Source: Prevotella sp. 10(H) (GTDB lineage Bacteria > Bacteroidota > Bacteroidia > Bacteroidales > Dysgonomonadaceae). Taken from it: a stretch of DNA of 64,000 nt. Under the pieces are notes generated by a model. The model was not told the DNA's origin, did not search any database, and saw only the letters and a program-made list of their open reading frames with translations. Shown piece by piece: positions 37,449 through 46,892 of the stretch. Location of the stretch: contig NZ_JOMI01000002.1 in the NCBI RefSeq assembly GCF_000711235.1, positions 310,001-374,000 of the forward strand. Direction: 5' to 3'. The first letter of the stretch is position 1. Every line of letters starts with the position of its first letter. The position numbers and the translations under genes are program-made.

Positions 37449-38432
37449 ATGGATTTCAGAACCAGAATAGAAATACCTAAATCCGATCTGAAAATATCTC
37501 ACAGAAGCCGAATCTTAATGCTCGGCTCTTGTTTTATAGAGAATATTGGAAAACAGCTTATCAGGAATAAATTCAATGTAAACCTTAATCCTTTCGGGGT
37601 ATTGTATAATCCCCAATCTATAAGTCAGGCTTTGAGGCTGCTTATGGAAAAGAAGAGATTTGCAGAAGAAGATATTTTCGAATATAAAGGACTTTATCAT
37701 AGCTTTTATCATCACAGTACTTTTTCGGATACGGATAAAAACAGATGCCTTGGAAAGATAAACAGCGGATTGGAAAAATCTTCACAAGATCTTTATTCGG
37801 CAGATATCTTATTTATTACATTCGGTACGTCTTATGTCTTTCGTTCAAAAGAAAAAGATATGGTTGTCGGGAACTGCCATAAACTACCGGCGTCTGATTT
37901 TGACAGGTACCGCTTGTCGGTAAAAGATATTGTTGCTGATTGGGAAAGTTTGATAAAGCAGTTACGGCAAATAAATCCTTCTCTGCAAATAATATTTACC
38001 GTAAGCCCTATACGACACATGAAAGACGGGGCACATGAAAATCAATTGAGTAAAGCTACTCTGCTGCTTGCTATAGACGAACTGATGAAGAAAGGCGATT
38101 CTCTTCACTATTTCCCGTCATACGAGATCGTGCTCGACGAACTTCGCGATTACCGATTTTATTACGACGACATGGTGCATCCCAATTTTACAGCAATCAA
38201 ATATATATGGGAAAGGTTTTCGAATACATATTTCGAAGCCGAAACATATCCTGTTGTCGAAGAGTGGAATAAGATATATCTTGCTCTTAATCATCGCCCG
38301 TTTAATACTGAAACAGATGAGTATAAGCATTTTTTAAGGCAAACTTTGTTAAAGCTTAAAGCCTTCGACGAGAAATATCCATACATTTGTTGTAGCGACG
38401 AAATATCAGGTTTAGAAGACCTGATATCATAA
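37449..38432 (+). CDS. GSCFA-domain protein
   Basis: A 327-residue protein with the diagnostic motif MLGSCFIENIGKQLIRNKFN near residue 25 that names the family (GSCFA; here GSCFI). It also has LNPFGVLYNPQSISQAL, LFITFGTSYVF, IFTVSPIRHMKDG and a late YDDMVHPN with a probable catalytic Asp/His pair. The fold is SGNH/GDSL-like, so an esterase or acyl-transferase acting on the envelope is likely. It lies 13 bases upstream of the MurF-Alr fusion gene, an arrangement suggesting a cell-wall role. Confidence 0.88.
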   Translation: MDFRTRIEIPKSDLKISHRSRILMLGSCFIENIGKQLIRNKFNVNLNPFGVLYNPQSISQALRLLMEKKRFAEEDIFEYKGLYHSFYHHSTFSDTDKNRCLGKINSGLEKSSQDLYSADILFITFGTSYVFRSKEKDMVVGNCHKLPASDFDRYRLSVKDIVADWESLIKQLRQINPSLQIIFTVSPIRHMKDGAHENQLSKATLLLAIDELMKKGDSLHYFPSYEIVLDELRDYRFYYDDMVHPNFTAIKYIWERFSNTYFEAETYPVVEEWNKIYLALNHRPFNTETDEYKHFLRQTLLKLKAFDEKYPYICCSDEISGLEDLIS

Positions 38433-38445
38433 GAACAGATAACAC

Positions 38446-40917
38446 ATGAAATACTCTATACATAAAATAGCGAAAATCCTCGACGCCATCACCTCTGACC
38501 TGAACGATGCCGAAATCAGTATTTTACTCACCGACAGCAGACAGGTGTTTTACCCGGCCGAAACTTTATTCTTTGCCCTGACTACAAAGAACAACGACGG
38601 ACATAAATATATCAATGAACTATATGAACTCGGTGTCCGCAACTTTGTCGTATCTCAGATGTATCCCGAATGGGATGATTTCGAAGATGCGAATTTTCTT
38701 ATCGTTAGCAAGCCTTTGGCTGCGTTGCAGCGGATAGCGGCTTATCATCGCGCGCAGTTCGATATACCCGTTATCGGTATCACAGGCAGCAACGGTAAAA
38801 CTGTAGTAAAAGAATGGCTGTATCAGGTGCTTCATCAGGATTTCAATATCACACATTCGCCACGCAGCTACAATTCGCAGATTGGCGTTCCTTTGTCGGT
38901 GTGGCAGATGAACGAAAATACGCAACTCGGCATCTTCGAAGCTGGAATTTCCCAGCCGGAAGAAATGTCTAAACTTGAAGCTATTATCGATCCGAAAATA
39001 GGTATCCTTACAAACATAGGGCAGGCACATCAAGAGGGTTTCAACTCGATGAAGCAGAAATGTCTGGAAAAACTAGAGCTGTTTATCAATTGCGATGTAA
39101 TAGTCTGCGAGGAAGAAAATGAACTGATAGACGAATGCATGGAGATCGCCTGCCTGTCGCATAAACGTCTTACATGGTCGCGCAAGGGCTCCAATAAGAG
39201 TCCTTTGCATATTATGAAGGTGGAGAAGCATGACAAGTCTACCGATATACATTATTCCATTCTGGGAATGGCCTCGCGCCTGACGATTCCGTTTTCGGAT
39301 AATGCTTCTATAGAAGATGCTATTCATGTATTGGCGACAGCATTTTACCTGCATGTTTCACTACCCGATATTAATGAGCGTATGTCGCAACTCGAGCCTG
39401 TGGCTATGCGTCTCGATGTGCGGCAGGGGAAGAATAATACGACCCTTATAAATGATTCATATAACTCCGATATAAACTCGCTGAACATAGCGCTGGATTT
39501 TCTGGCGCAGAGAGCCACAGCCGGAGATCAAAAGAAAGTGCTTATTATATCCGATATCCCACAATCAGGGCTTGCGTTGAAAGAACTTTATTATCTCGCA
39601 TCCAACCTTGTTGTAAATAAGAAAATAGATTTACTGATAGGGATCGGAAAAGAAATATCGGCGCATAAGGACCTGTTTAAGCAGACCGAAAGTATATTCT
39701 TTGATACGACCGACGAATTTATCCATTCCAATGCATGGCACGATTTCCATGATATGTTTATCCTGCTCAAGGGCGCGCGCAGTTTCTCTTTCGAAAGCAT
39801 CAATAAACTGCTGGAAGTTAAAACCCATGAAACTGTACTCGATGTAGATATGGATGCCATCGTGCATAATTTTAAGTTTTACCGTTCGCGACTGAACCCG
39901 AAAACAAAGATGATATGTATGGTAAAAGCCGACGGATACGGTACAGGCTCGTCGGAAGTAGCGAAGACATTACAATACCATAAATGTGATTATCTTGCCG
40001 TTGCTGTTGCAGACGAGGGAGTTACACTGCGCAAACATGGCATTAAAGTGCCGATAATCGTGCTTAATTCCGAAGTGGGAGGCTTTGAAGAACTGGCATC
40101 CTATTCACTCGAGCCGGAAGTTTATAATTTCAGGATACTCGATGCTTTCATCAAAGAAGCCAAGTTGCAAGGGATAACCAATTATCCTATCCATATAAAA
40201 ATAGATACAGGTATGCATCGCCTCGGTTTCACAGAAGAAGATATTCCCGAACTGATGAACCGTATCAAAAACCAGACAGGGGTGCGCATCCAATCCGTAT
40301 TTTCACATCTGGCAGCAAGTGAAAGCTGGAACTTCGACGATTTTACTTTGCAGCAGATAAAAACATTCAAGAAAATTGCGGCAGAAATAGAGAATAACTG
40401 CCGTTATCCTGTAATGAAACATATTTTAAATTCTGCAGGAATAGAACGCTTTCCAGAGGAGCAAATGGATATGGTACGACTCGGTATCAGCCTGTACGGT
40501 GTGAGTGCCAGCGGCAAGCAGGGGCTCCGCAATGTATGCACATTGAAAACGACTATCCTGCAAATAAAACATATCCCGGCCGGTGAAACGGTAGGATACG
40601 GACGTAAAGGACATTTCGACCATGATGCGACTATAGCTACCATACGTATCGGTTATGCAGACGGTATTAGCCGACAATTCGGAAACGGTGTGGGTAGTGT
40701 TATTGTAAACGGGCAGGAAGTTCCGATTGTGGGCAATATCTGTATGGACCTGACGATGATAGATGTTACAGGTAAGAATGTAAAAGAAGGAGATACAGTC
40801 ACTATTTTCGGTGAATCACTGCCTGTTATAGATTTGGCAAAGAAGATAAATACAATCCCGTATGAAATACTGACTTCTATATCGAGCCGTGTAAAACATA
40901 TATATTATAAGGAGTAA
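38446..40917 (+). CDS. MurF-alanine racemase fusion protein
   Basis: An 823-residue bifunctional protein. Residues 1 to about 450 are a MurF-type Mur ligase with the ATP loop GITGSNGKTVVKEWLY (111 onward), FEAGISQPEEM, LTNIGQAHQEGF and NDSYNSDINSLNIAL. Residues ~455-823 are a PLP alanine racemase: MVKADGYG with the PLP Lys (K494), HIKIDTGMHRLGF, SAGIERFPEEQMDMVRLGIS then LYG, and GRKGHFDHDATIATIRIGYA. Such fusions are typical of Bacteroidota. The racemase makes D-Ala and the ligase domain would add D-Ala-D-Ala to the UDP-MurNAc tripeptide, although the fused domain may be less active than a stand-alone MurF. Confidence 0.95.
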   Translation: MKYSIHKIAKILDAITSDLNDAEISILLTDSRQVFYPAETLFFALTTKNNDGHKYINELYELGVRNFVVSQMYPEWDDFEDANFLIVSKPLAALQRIAAYHRAQFDIPVIGITGSNGKTVVKEWLYQVLHQDFNITHSPRSYNSQIGVPLSVWQMNENTQLGIFEAGISQPEEMSKLEAIIDPKIGILTNIGQAHQEGFNSMKQKCLEKLELFINCDVIVCEEENELIDECMEIACLSHKRLTWSRKGSNKSPLHIMKVEKHDKSTDIHYSILGMASRLTIPFSDNASIEDAIHVLATAFYLHVSLPDINERMSQLEPVAMRLDVRQGKNNTTLINDSYNSDINSLNIALDFLAQRATAGDQKKVLIISDIPQSGLALKELYYLASNLVVNKKIDLLIGIGKEISAHKDLFKQTESIFFDTTDEFIHSNAWHDFHDMFILLKGARSFSFESINKLLEVKTHETVLDVDMDAIVHNFKFYRSRLNPKTKMICMVKADGYGTGSSEVAKTLQYHKCDYLAVAVADEGVTLRKHGIKVPIIVLNSEVGGFEELASYSLEPEVYNFRILDAFIKEAKLQGITNYPIHIKIDTGMHRLGFTEEDIPELMNRIKNQTGVRIQSVFSHLAASESWNFDDFTLQQIKTFKKIAAEIENNCRYPVMKHILNSAGIERFPEEQMDMVRLGISLYGVSASGKQGLRNVCTLKTTILQIKHIPAGETVGYGRKGHFDHDATIATIRIGYADGISRQFGNGVGSVIVNGQEVPIVGNICMDLTMIDVTGKNVKEGDTVTIFGESLPVIDLAKKINTIPYEILTSISSRVKHIYYKE

Positions 40918-40940
40918 TAGATAATTGATAGAATACTTGC

Positions 40941-40968
40941 AGCCAATAACCGAAGTTATTGGCTTTTA
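40941..40968 (+). terminator. Terminator of the GSCFA-MurF/Alr operon
   Basis: GCCAATAAC-CGAA-GTTATTGGC, a 9-bp stem capped by a GNRA-like tetraloop, then TTTTAT. It lies just before the convergent lipoprotein gene. Confidence 0.85.
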
Positions 40969-40970
40969 TC

Positions 40971-41585
40971 TTAATAATTTTTGACTTTTGTATAAATTAT
41001 ATCCAGATTCTCTTCAGCCCATGCTTTCTTTTTAAAATTATAGATATTAATGGTTAAATCTACTTTGAATGAGTCTTCATTAATTCGCATTAACGAATTT
41101 ACCTTGCCGTATTTCGAATTGAATTCAGAATTATTATCTATGATTTTAATTTGTTTGTCAGAATCATAGTCATATGAATAATTTGTAAATCTATCCAGAT
41201 AAGTAAGTGTTGTATAATCGCCTTCTTCCTCATTAACGAAGACCTGATAAGGATAACGAAAATCAATAAGCCGGACATTATTTGCACTGCCAGGCAGAGG
41301 TCTGATCTCTGCATAGTTTCCCGGTGAATCAGGGTCGAAAGTTAGAGGAAATAATGTTACTGTAATGTCTTTGTAGTTACGCATTTCGGATATTAAATCA
41401 ATGGTTTCTCTACCGTCATTATTCATGTCGATACCGCGCTCGGAGGTTATGGAAACAATTTTATAATAGCCAGGAAATGTATTGTCAAAGTCAGGATTGT
41501 TGTCAGCCTCGTTATTGCTGCATGAAATAAGGAAAATTGAGAACAAAACAAAAAATGCTGCACGGATACTATTGGGCGCTTTCAT
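40971..41585 (-). CDS. Hypothetical lipoprotein
   Basis: A 204-residue lipoprotein: signal peptide FFVLFSIFLISC with the lipid Cys at 22, followed by an acidic linker (SNNEADNNPDFDNTFPGYYK). The body is beta-rich with 'GYYKIVSITSERGIDMNNDG', reminiscent of small lipocalin-like Bacteroidales lipoproteins. I recognise no family with certainty. It is a single gene, convergent with the MurF-Alr operon. Confidence 0.75.
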   Translation of the reverse strand: MKAPNSIRAAFFVLFSIFLISCSNNEADNNPDFDNTFPGYYKIVSITSERGIDMNNDGRETIDLISEMRNYKDITVTLFPLTFDPDSPGNYAEIRPLPGSANNVRLIDFRYPYQVFVNEEEGDYTTLTYLDRFTNYSYDYDSDKQIKIIDNNSEFNSKYGKVNSLMRINEDSFKVDLTINIYNFKKKAWAEENLDIIYTKVKNY

Positions 41586-41811
41586 AAGATTTCCGTTTTA
41601 TGATTATATACAAATATACCAATAATGTAAATATTAGAATATTATTATCATGAAAAATTTTGTCATGACCAATATTCGGATCTGTAACTTATTGTAATTT
41701 TAACATATAATAAGAAAGTCTTTTTTATTAAAAGAGAAGTAATTAAGCTGAAAGACAGACAAAAAATATTATTTTTACTTTTTCAGTTTAAAATTGAAAC
41801 CGGAACATTGT

Positions 41812-42351
41812 ATGTTAGAATTCAATTATACTTTAAGCAAAGAGGATAACTATATCTTCCAATTATATGTTGCTTCTAAAAGTCCGTTAATAAAAAAACA
41901 ACGAAGAAGGGTCCGATACCTGTTGTTAGCCGTACTCACATTGTTGGGTTTTATTTTCTTTAAAGATAGTGTTGCTACGGCAATTGGTTTTTTTGCGGCA
42001 GCAATTATATTTTTCTTTTTTTATTCCGAATATTCCAAGTGGTTTTATCGGCGTTATCTGAGAAAGCATGTCGATGAGTTTTTCGATCCTGATGCCGGAA
42101 CCACTACTCTCAGAATAACAGAACAAACACTAGAATCGTTTGATAAAAAAAGTAATTCTTCTATCCGGTGGAAAGAATTTCTAAGCTTTATCGAAATAGA
42201 CAATTATTTCTTTATACAACTGACAAAAGCTATGTACTATATAATCCCCAAAGATCAGGTGGATGAAGAGGAAGTGAGGCGACATCTGCAAAAATGCTCA
42301 GAAGAATTTGGTGTGCCTTACGTTTCAGAACTCGACTGGAAATGGAGATAG
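41812..42351 (+). CDS. YcxB-like membrane protein
   Basis: A 179-residue protein. A short cytoplasmic start (MLEFNYTLSKEDNYIFQLYV) leads to two adjacent membrane helices (about residues 36-75), then a soluble beta domain with TLESFDKKSNSSIRWKEFLS and the FIEIDNYFFIQLTKAMYYIIP signature typical of the YcxB family C-terminus. Its function is unknown. I chose the ATG at 41812 over an upstream TTG. It stands alone. Confidence 0.75.
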   Translation: MLEFNYTLSKEDNYIFQLYVASKSPLIKKQRRRVRYLLLAVLTLLGFIFFKDSVATAIGFFAAAIIFFFFYSEYSKWFYRRYLRKHVDEFFDPDAGTTTLRITEQTLESFDKKSNSSIRWKEFLSFIEIDNYFFIQLTKAMYYIIPKDQVDEEEVRRHLQKCSEEFGVPYVSELDWKWR

Positions 42352-42455
42352 TTGCATCTTTCATTTTCCGGTAGAATTGTGAAGCTGAATTGTTTAGCCT
42401 TATAATATTCGTTTGTGATAAATTGAATCAATTATAACCTAATAATATCTTTATC

Positions 42456-43610
42456 ATGAAAAGGAAAATCAGAATGGGTATGATCGGTGGAGGACAAGGC
42501 TCTTTTATTGGCCCTGTACACCGTATCGCAGCATTAATAGACGGACAAATCGAGTTGGTCTGCGGCAGTTTCAGTTCTTCTTTCGAGAATACGAAAGCTA
42601 CGGGAGAATCTTTATTTCTGCCCGAGAATCGTGTGTATCCTACATTTAAGGAAATGATTGAAAAGGAAGCGCAGCTTCCCGAGGGTGAACGTATGGACTT
42701 TGTAGCCATAGTTACTCCTAACAGCCTTCATTTCGAACCGGCTATGCTTGCCCTCGAGAAGGGTTTCCATGTTATGCTGGATAAGCCGATGACTTTAACT
42801 CTCGAACAGGCCTACCAGTTAAGGGATAAAGTAAAAGAAACAGGTAAACTTTTTGGATTGACACATACTTATACAGGTTACCCTGTTATGAAAGAAGCCC
42901 GCTTCCGTGTTCAGAGAGGCGACCTCGGTAAAATCCGCAGGATATATGCTCTCTATCCGCAGGGCTGGCTGGCTGAGGATGTAGCCGGAGAGAATAAACA
43001 GGCTGCATGGCGCGTCGATCCTAAACGATCGGGTATAGCAGGATGCATGGGGGATATCGGTGTGCATGCATTCAATATGATTGAGTATATCACCGGACTG
43101 AAAGCTGTGGAAATGTGCGCCGAACTGAACATATTTGTTCCGAACCGCCTCTTGGATGATGACGGTGTAGCCATGATACGCTACGATAACGGAGCAAGGG
43201 CAATGCTTGCTGCATCACAAATAGCGGTAGGAGAAGAAAATCCTTTCAGTATCCGTATCTATGGGGAAAAAGGAGGCTTGGAGTGGTGTCAGGAAGACCC
43301 GAATACTATGATTATGAAGTGGCCTGACAGACCGAAGGAAATAATCCGTACCAATTTAGGGTATATGTCACCCGTATCTCAGTTCCATAGCCGTGTTCCT
43401 GCCGGGCATCCCGAAGGTTATCTGGAAGCATTCGGGAATATCTACCGAAATTTTGCTTTATCGCTGCAGTGTATCTTGGCAGGAGAAAAGCCGAAACCTG
43501 AATACCTCGATTTTCCGTCCATTGAAGAAGGAGTGCGCGGCATGCAGTTTATAGAAACTGTTGTTGCTGCATCGGCAAGTAATGAGAAGTGGGTAAAGAT
43601 GATTCAGTGA
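42456..43610 (+). CDS. Gfo/Idh/MocA-family oxidoreductase
   Basis: A 384-residue NAD(P)-dependent sugar dehydrogenase-like protein. The Rossmann motif GMIGGGQGSFIGPVHRIAAL lies at the N-terminus, the family EKP-equivalent is LDKPMTLTLEQAYQL, and the catalytic-domain segments GCMGDIGVHAFNMIEYITGL and YGEKGGLEWCQEDP follow. It lacks a signal peptide. With the Tat-exported oxidoreductase and the TIM-barrel isomerase downstream it probably forms a sugar- or inositol-derivative pathway. The substrate is not evident. Confidence 0.9.
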   Translation: MKRKIRMGMIGGGQGSFIGPVHRIAALIDGQIELVCGSFSSSFENTKATGESLFLPENRVYPTFKEMIEKEAQLPEGERMDFVAIVTPNSLHFEPAMLALEKGFHVMLDKPMTLTLEQAYQLRDKVKETGKLFGLTHTYTGYPVMKEARFRVQRGDLGKIRRIYALYPQGWLAEDVAGENKQAAWRVDPKRSGIAGCMGDIGVHAFNMIEYITGLKAVEMCAELNIFVPNRLLDDDGVAMIRYDNGARAMLAASQIAVGEENPFSIRIYGEKGGLEWCQEDPNTMIMKWPDRPKEIIRTNLGYMSPVSQFHSRVPAGHPEGYLEAFGNIYRNFALSLQCILAGEKPKPEYLDFPSIEEGVRGMQFIETVVAASASNEKWVKMIQ

Positions 43611-43679
43611 TTGAATAGCTTCTATTCCCGAAAAACACGATCATATTAATTCTATTACCATAAAACCTAAACATACCTT

Positions 43680-44993
43680 ATGACAACACGAAGAAATTTT
43701 ATCAGGCAGGCCGCACTATTGGGTGCGGGATTAGTCGTTAGCCCTCATATTATAAGAGCGGAAAGAAGCCGTGTGAGCGCAAACGACAAAATAAATGTCG
43801 GGCTTATCGGCTGTAAAGGAATGGGATTTGAAGACCTGAAAGCTTTCCTGCGCAATCCTGAAGTAGAATGTGTCGCCCTGTCGGATGTCGATACAGGCGT
43901 TTTGAATGAGAGGGCTGCCGATACGGAAAAGATAACAGGCAAGAAAGTAAAGCATTTGTATAAAGACTGGAGGGAACTGATCGATAATAAAGATATCGAT
44001 GTTGTTATTGTGGGAACTCCCGACCACTGGCATTGTCTGCAAATGGTCGCAGCCTGTGAGGCAGGTAAGGATGTATATTGCGAAAAGCCGTTGGGTAACA
44101 GTATCGAAGAATGTAATATAATGGTACGCGCCGCCCAGAAATATGACCGTGTGGTTCAGGTAGGGCAATGGCAACGAAGCGACCCTCATTGGCAGGATGC
44201 AATGGCTTTTGTGCATAGCGGAAAGCTGGGTAAGATACGTACAGTGCGTGTATTCTCCTATCAGGGCTGGTGTCCTTCTATTCCTGTAGTGGCTGATGAG
44301 GCTGTGCCTACAGGTGTTGATTATGATATGTGGCTGGGGCCTGCACCGAAACGTCCTTTCAACCGTAACCGCTTCCATTTTACTTTCCGTTGGTTCTGGG
44401 ATTATGCAGGCGGTCTGATGACAGACTGGGGCGTTCATCTGCTCGATTATGCATTATATGGCATGCAGGTCACTGCACCTAATTCTATCATGGCATCGGG
44501 CGGTAAATTCGGATATCCCGACGATGCCTGTGAAACACCGGATCTGTTGCAGACAATTTATACTTTCGACGATTTTACCGTTATGTGGGATCATGCTATC
44601 GGTATCGACGACGGGGCATACGGACGTAACCACGGATTGGGTTTTGTCGGTGAAAACGGTACATTAGTTATAGACCGTGGCGGCTGGGAAGTAATTCCTG
44701 AACGTGTAAACGGAAAGTCACGTATGGAAGCCGTAGCATTAACCAAATCTTATGGCGAAGGAGGACTTAATCTGCATGTGAAGAATCATCTGGAATGTAT
44801 CAAATCCCGTAACAGGAATTGTAATGCAAGTGTCGAAATTGGTGCACACATAGCTAAATTCTCCCAACTCGGAAATATTGCCTACCGTACAGGTAAAAAA
44901 CTTACTTGGAATGGTAAGACCTTTAACGATAAGGAAGCCGATAAATATCTGGTTAAGGAATATCGTAATCCTTGGAAATTACCTAAGGTATAA
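43680..44993 (+). CDS. Tat-exported Gfo/Idh/MocA-family oxidoreductase
   Basis: A 437-residue protein whose N-terminus TTRRNFIRQAALLGAGLVVS is a twin-arginine signal, so the folded, cofactor-loaded enzyme should be exported. The Rossmann motif is VGLIGCKGMGFEDLKAFL, the EKP motif is DVYCEKPLGNSIEECN, and the catalytic domain includes the FHFTFRWFWDYAGGLMTDWG and VHLLDYALYG region typical of Bacteroidota periplasmic members. Some members of this class act on glycosides via tightly bound NAD. It lies 69 bases downstream of the cytoplasmic oxidoreductase. Confidence 0.9.
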   Translation: MTTRRNFIRQAALLGAGLVVSPHIIRAERSRVSANDKINVGLIGCKGMGFEDLKAFLRNPEVECVALSDVDTGVLNERAADTEKITGKKVKHLYKDWRELIDNKDIDVVIVGTPDHWHCLQMVAACEAGKDVYCEKPLGNSIEECNIMVRAAQKYDRVVQVGQWQRSDPHWQDAMAFVHSGKLGKIRTVRVFSYQGWCPSIPVVADEAVPTGVDYDMWLGPAPKRPFNRNRFHFTFRWFWDYAGGLMTDWGVHLLDYALYGMQVTAPNSIMASGGKFGYPDDACETPDLLQTIYTFDDFTVMWDHAIGIDDGAYGRNHGLGFVGENGTLVIDRGGWEVIPERVNGKSRMEAVALTKSYGEGGLNLHVKNHLECIKSRNRNCNASVEIGAHIAKFSQLGNIAYRTGKKLTWNGKTFNDKEADKYLVKEYRNPWKLPKV

Positions 44994-44996
44994 TAT

Positions 44997-45232
44997 GCGA
45001 TGAGAATTACGAAGAGCCTATTTCATAATTCTTGTCATCGCATTGCGATTGCGGCCTTTGACCCGCAGCAGGGGACACACCCGGCGAAAGCGGCATAGAA
45101 AGGAATCGGGCGGGAGCCCGTGTATTCCTTTCAGCCGGTAAGCCGTTGGTGGGTCTGCGAGGGTTGCAGCCTTGATTTTTTGTTTCGTTTTGCATCAAGG
45201 CAAAATGAAAAACAAACCCGACAGGGTGCGTT
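44997..45232. repeat. GC-rich, highly structured intergenic element
   Basis: The ~235-base stretch contrasts with its AT-rich surroundings. It holds several nested inverted repeats: GCGATGA..GAATTA / TAATTC..TCATCGC (44997-45041); GAAAGGAATCGGGC / GCCCG-tgt-ATTCCTTTC (45098-45132); and GCCTTGAT / ATCAAGGC (45169-45201), which overlaps a GTTTCGTTTTGC / GCAAAATGAAAAAC pair. It looks like a dispersed structured repeat of Bacteroidota rather than a gene. It separates the oxidoreductases from the isomerase gene. Confidence 0.65.
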
Positions 45233-45269
45233 AGTATAACTGTATTATATAAACTAAAAAAATAAACAT

Positions 45270-46253
45270 ATGGCACGTCCGGTAACTATTTACACCTTAC
45301 AATGGGGAGACCTCCCTTTTGAAACTGTTTGCGAAAAAGCACGCGAATTCGGATATGACGGAGTCGAGATAGGACTTCCCAATCACATGGATGTACGCAA
45401 TACTGACCCTGCATATTACAGGGGTATTAAAGATATAATTGAAAAGAACGGATTAAAATTATTTACAATATCCACCCATATTGTCGGTCAGGCTGTTTGC
45501 GACAATATAGACGAACGCCACAAAAGCATTTTGCCCGAACATATCTGGGGAGACGGCGATCCCGAAGGAGTTCGCCAACGTGCTGCCGAAGAATTGATAC
45601 GTACGGGGCATGCAGCTAAAGCGCTCGGTATCAATACCGTTGTCGGTTTCACGGGAAGCTCTATCTGGCATCTGTTGTATTCTTTCCCTCCGGTAACTAA
45701 GGAGATGATCGATAAAGGGTATGAAGATTTTGCGCGTCGTTTTACTCCTATAATGGATGTCTATAAAGAACTAGGAGTGAAATTTGCATTGGAAGTGCAC
45801 CCTACCGAAATAGCTTTCGATACTTTTTCAGCAAAAAGGACTCTAGAAGCCATTAACTATCATCCGTCATTCGGATTTAATTACGACCCGAGCCATCTGG
45901 CATATCAGGGAGTGGACTATGTAGATTTCATCTATCAATTCCCTGAGCGCATTTATCATGTTCATATGAAAGATGTATATTGGAGCGATACCCCGAAGCA
46001 GATAGGCGTTTTCGGCGGATATTCCACATTCGGAGACCCGCACCGATACTGGAATTTCCGTAGTATGGGGCATGGCAAGGTACAGTTCGGGGAAATTATC
46101 CGTGCTCTTAACTGGATTGGTTATACCGGCCCGTTGTCGGTAGAGTGGGAGGATAGTGCAATGGATAGAAGTCAGGGAGCAATAGAATCCTGTAAATTCG
46201 TTAAGGATATCGACTTCGATACTTCGGCAATGGCTTTCGATGCATCGTTTTAA
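45270..46253 (+). CDS. Sugar phosphate isomerase/epimerase (AP endonuclease 2-like TIM barrel)
   Basis: A 327-residue xylose-isomerase-like TIM barrel. It begins MARPVTIYTLQWGDLPFETV, then YDGVEIGLPNHMD. The metal-site segments are KFALEVHPTEIAFD (Glu), FGFNYDPSHLAYQGVD (Asp, His), IYHVHMKDVYW (His) and TGPLSVEWEDSAMDR (Glu). Such proteins isomerise keto-sugars or inosose derivatives and accompany Gfo/Idh/MocA dehydrogenases, as here. A structured repeat lies between it and the second dehydrogenase. Confidence 0.9.
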   Translation: MARPVTIYTLQWGDLPFETVCEKAREFGYDGVEIGLPNHMDVRNTDPAYYRGIKDIIEKNGLKLFTISTHIVGQAVCDNIDERHKSILPEHIWGDGDPEGVRQRAAEELIRTGHAAKALGINTVVGFTGSSIWHLLYSFPPVTKEMIDKGYEDFARRFTPIMDVYKELGVKFALEVHPTEIAFDTFSAKRTLEAINYHPSFGFNYDPSHLAYQGVDYVDFIYQFPERIYHVHMKDVYWSDTPKQIGVFGGYSTFGDPHRYWNFRSMGHGKVQFGEIIRALNWIGYTGPLSVEWEDSAMDRSQGAIESCKFVKDIDFDTSAMAFDASF

Positions 46254-46284
46254 AGATAGTTATCTATAAGAGAATGAATGTTTT

Positions 46285-46320
46285 TGAGCGAATCTGTTTG
46301 TTAATCTACAGATTCGCTCA
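46285..46320. terminator. Perfect 12-bp inverted repeat, terminator or operator
   Basis: TGAGCGAATCTG (46285-46296) and CAGATTCGCTCA (46309-46320) around a 12-base loop. It lies 31 bases after the isomerase stop and ends 10 bases before the -7 element of the Cys-rich gene. It lacks a T-run on the plus strand, so an operator is as likely as a terminator. Confidence 0.5.
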
Positions 46321-46330
46321 AATTATTATT

Positions 46331-46338
46331 TATCTTTG
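46331..46338 (+). promoter_or_regulatory. -7 element of the Cys-rich protein/TonB receptor operon
   Basis: TATCTTTG, a perfect match 9 bases before the ATG of the Cys-rich gene. The transcript would have almost no leader. The upstream arm of the inverted repeat lies in place of a -33 element. Confidence 0.45.
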
Positions 46339-46346
46339 TAACCGGA

Positions 46347-46808
46347 ATGAAAAAGTTTGGACAGACACTTATCCTCCTTGTCGCTGCTGTAACTGTCTTT
46401 CTTACAGGTGCGGGCGTAACGATAGTGAACTACTGCTGTACGTCGTGCAGTGGGCAGACTCTTTTTATGACCGGACAACATGTATGTTGCGCCGAATCAT
46501 TTGAAAACGAAGAAGTAATGAGTTGTTGCTCGTCACATGAAGCGGTTGTGAATGAAACAAGTGAAACTGTTTGCTATGATCAGGACAGCCATTGTACGGC
46601 ATCCCGCTTATCGATAGATATCGATGCGTCTTCGTTTCGCCCGCATGTATCTGTTCCTTTTATGTGGATTTCCGATGCTTCATTTACTCCGACTTCGTAT
46701 ATACTACCCGAAAAGATAGAGTATTCTGATGAATATATCCGGTTCGAATCACCTCCCGATATCCTCCCGAGGGAATACCTTTCTTTTATAAGAGTACTCA
46801 TCATTTGA
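46347..46808 (+). CDS. Cys-rich exported protein, HYC_CC_PP-like
   Basis: A 153-residue protein with an N-terminal hydrophobic segment (LILLVAAVTVFLTGAGVTIV) followed by clustered cysteines: NYCCTSCSG, HVCCAESF, VMSCCSSHE, ETVCYDQDSHCT. This matches what I know of the HYC_CC_PP family, small exported Cys-rich proteins that in Bacteroidota precede TonB-dependent receptors. Paired cysteines suggest soft-metal (copper or zinc) binding or disulfide pairs. A TonB receptor gene follows 84 bases downstream. An overlapping frame at 46274 is out of phase and not used. Confidence 0.7.
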   Translation: MKKFGQTLILLVAAVTVFLTGAGVTIVNYCCTSCSGQTLFMTGQHVCCAESFENEEVMSCCSSHEAVVNETSETVCYDQDSHCTASRLSIDIDASSFRPHVSVPFMWISDASFTPTSYILPEKIEYSDEYIRFESPPDILPREYLSFIRVLII

Positions 46809-46892
46809 TTTTCTCTATTAATTGTGTTGCAGGATGTGTCTCATCTTGTGACAAATACATGTTTACTACTTATTACTAATTAAGAGAATCAA

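Noticed and set aside
45007-45276. 89-codon minus-strand ORF in the GC-rich intergenic element
   Set aside because: Its sequence follows the inverted repeats, has no recognisable domain, and overlaps the start of the isomerase gene; I treat it as a by-product of the repeat.
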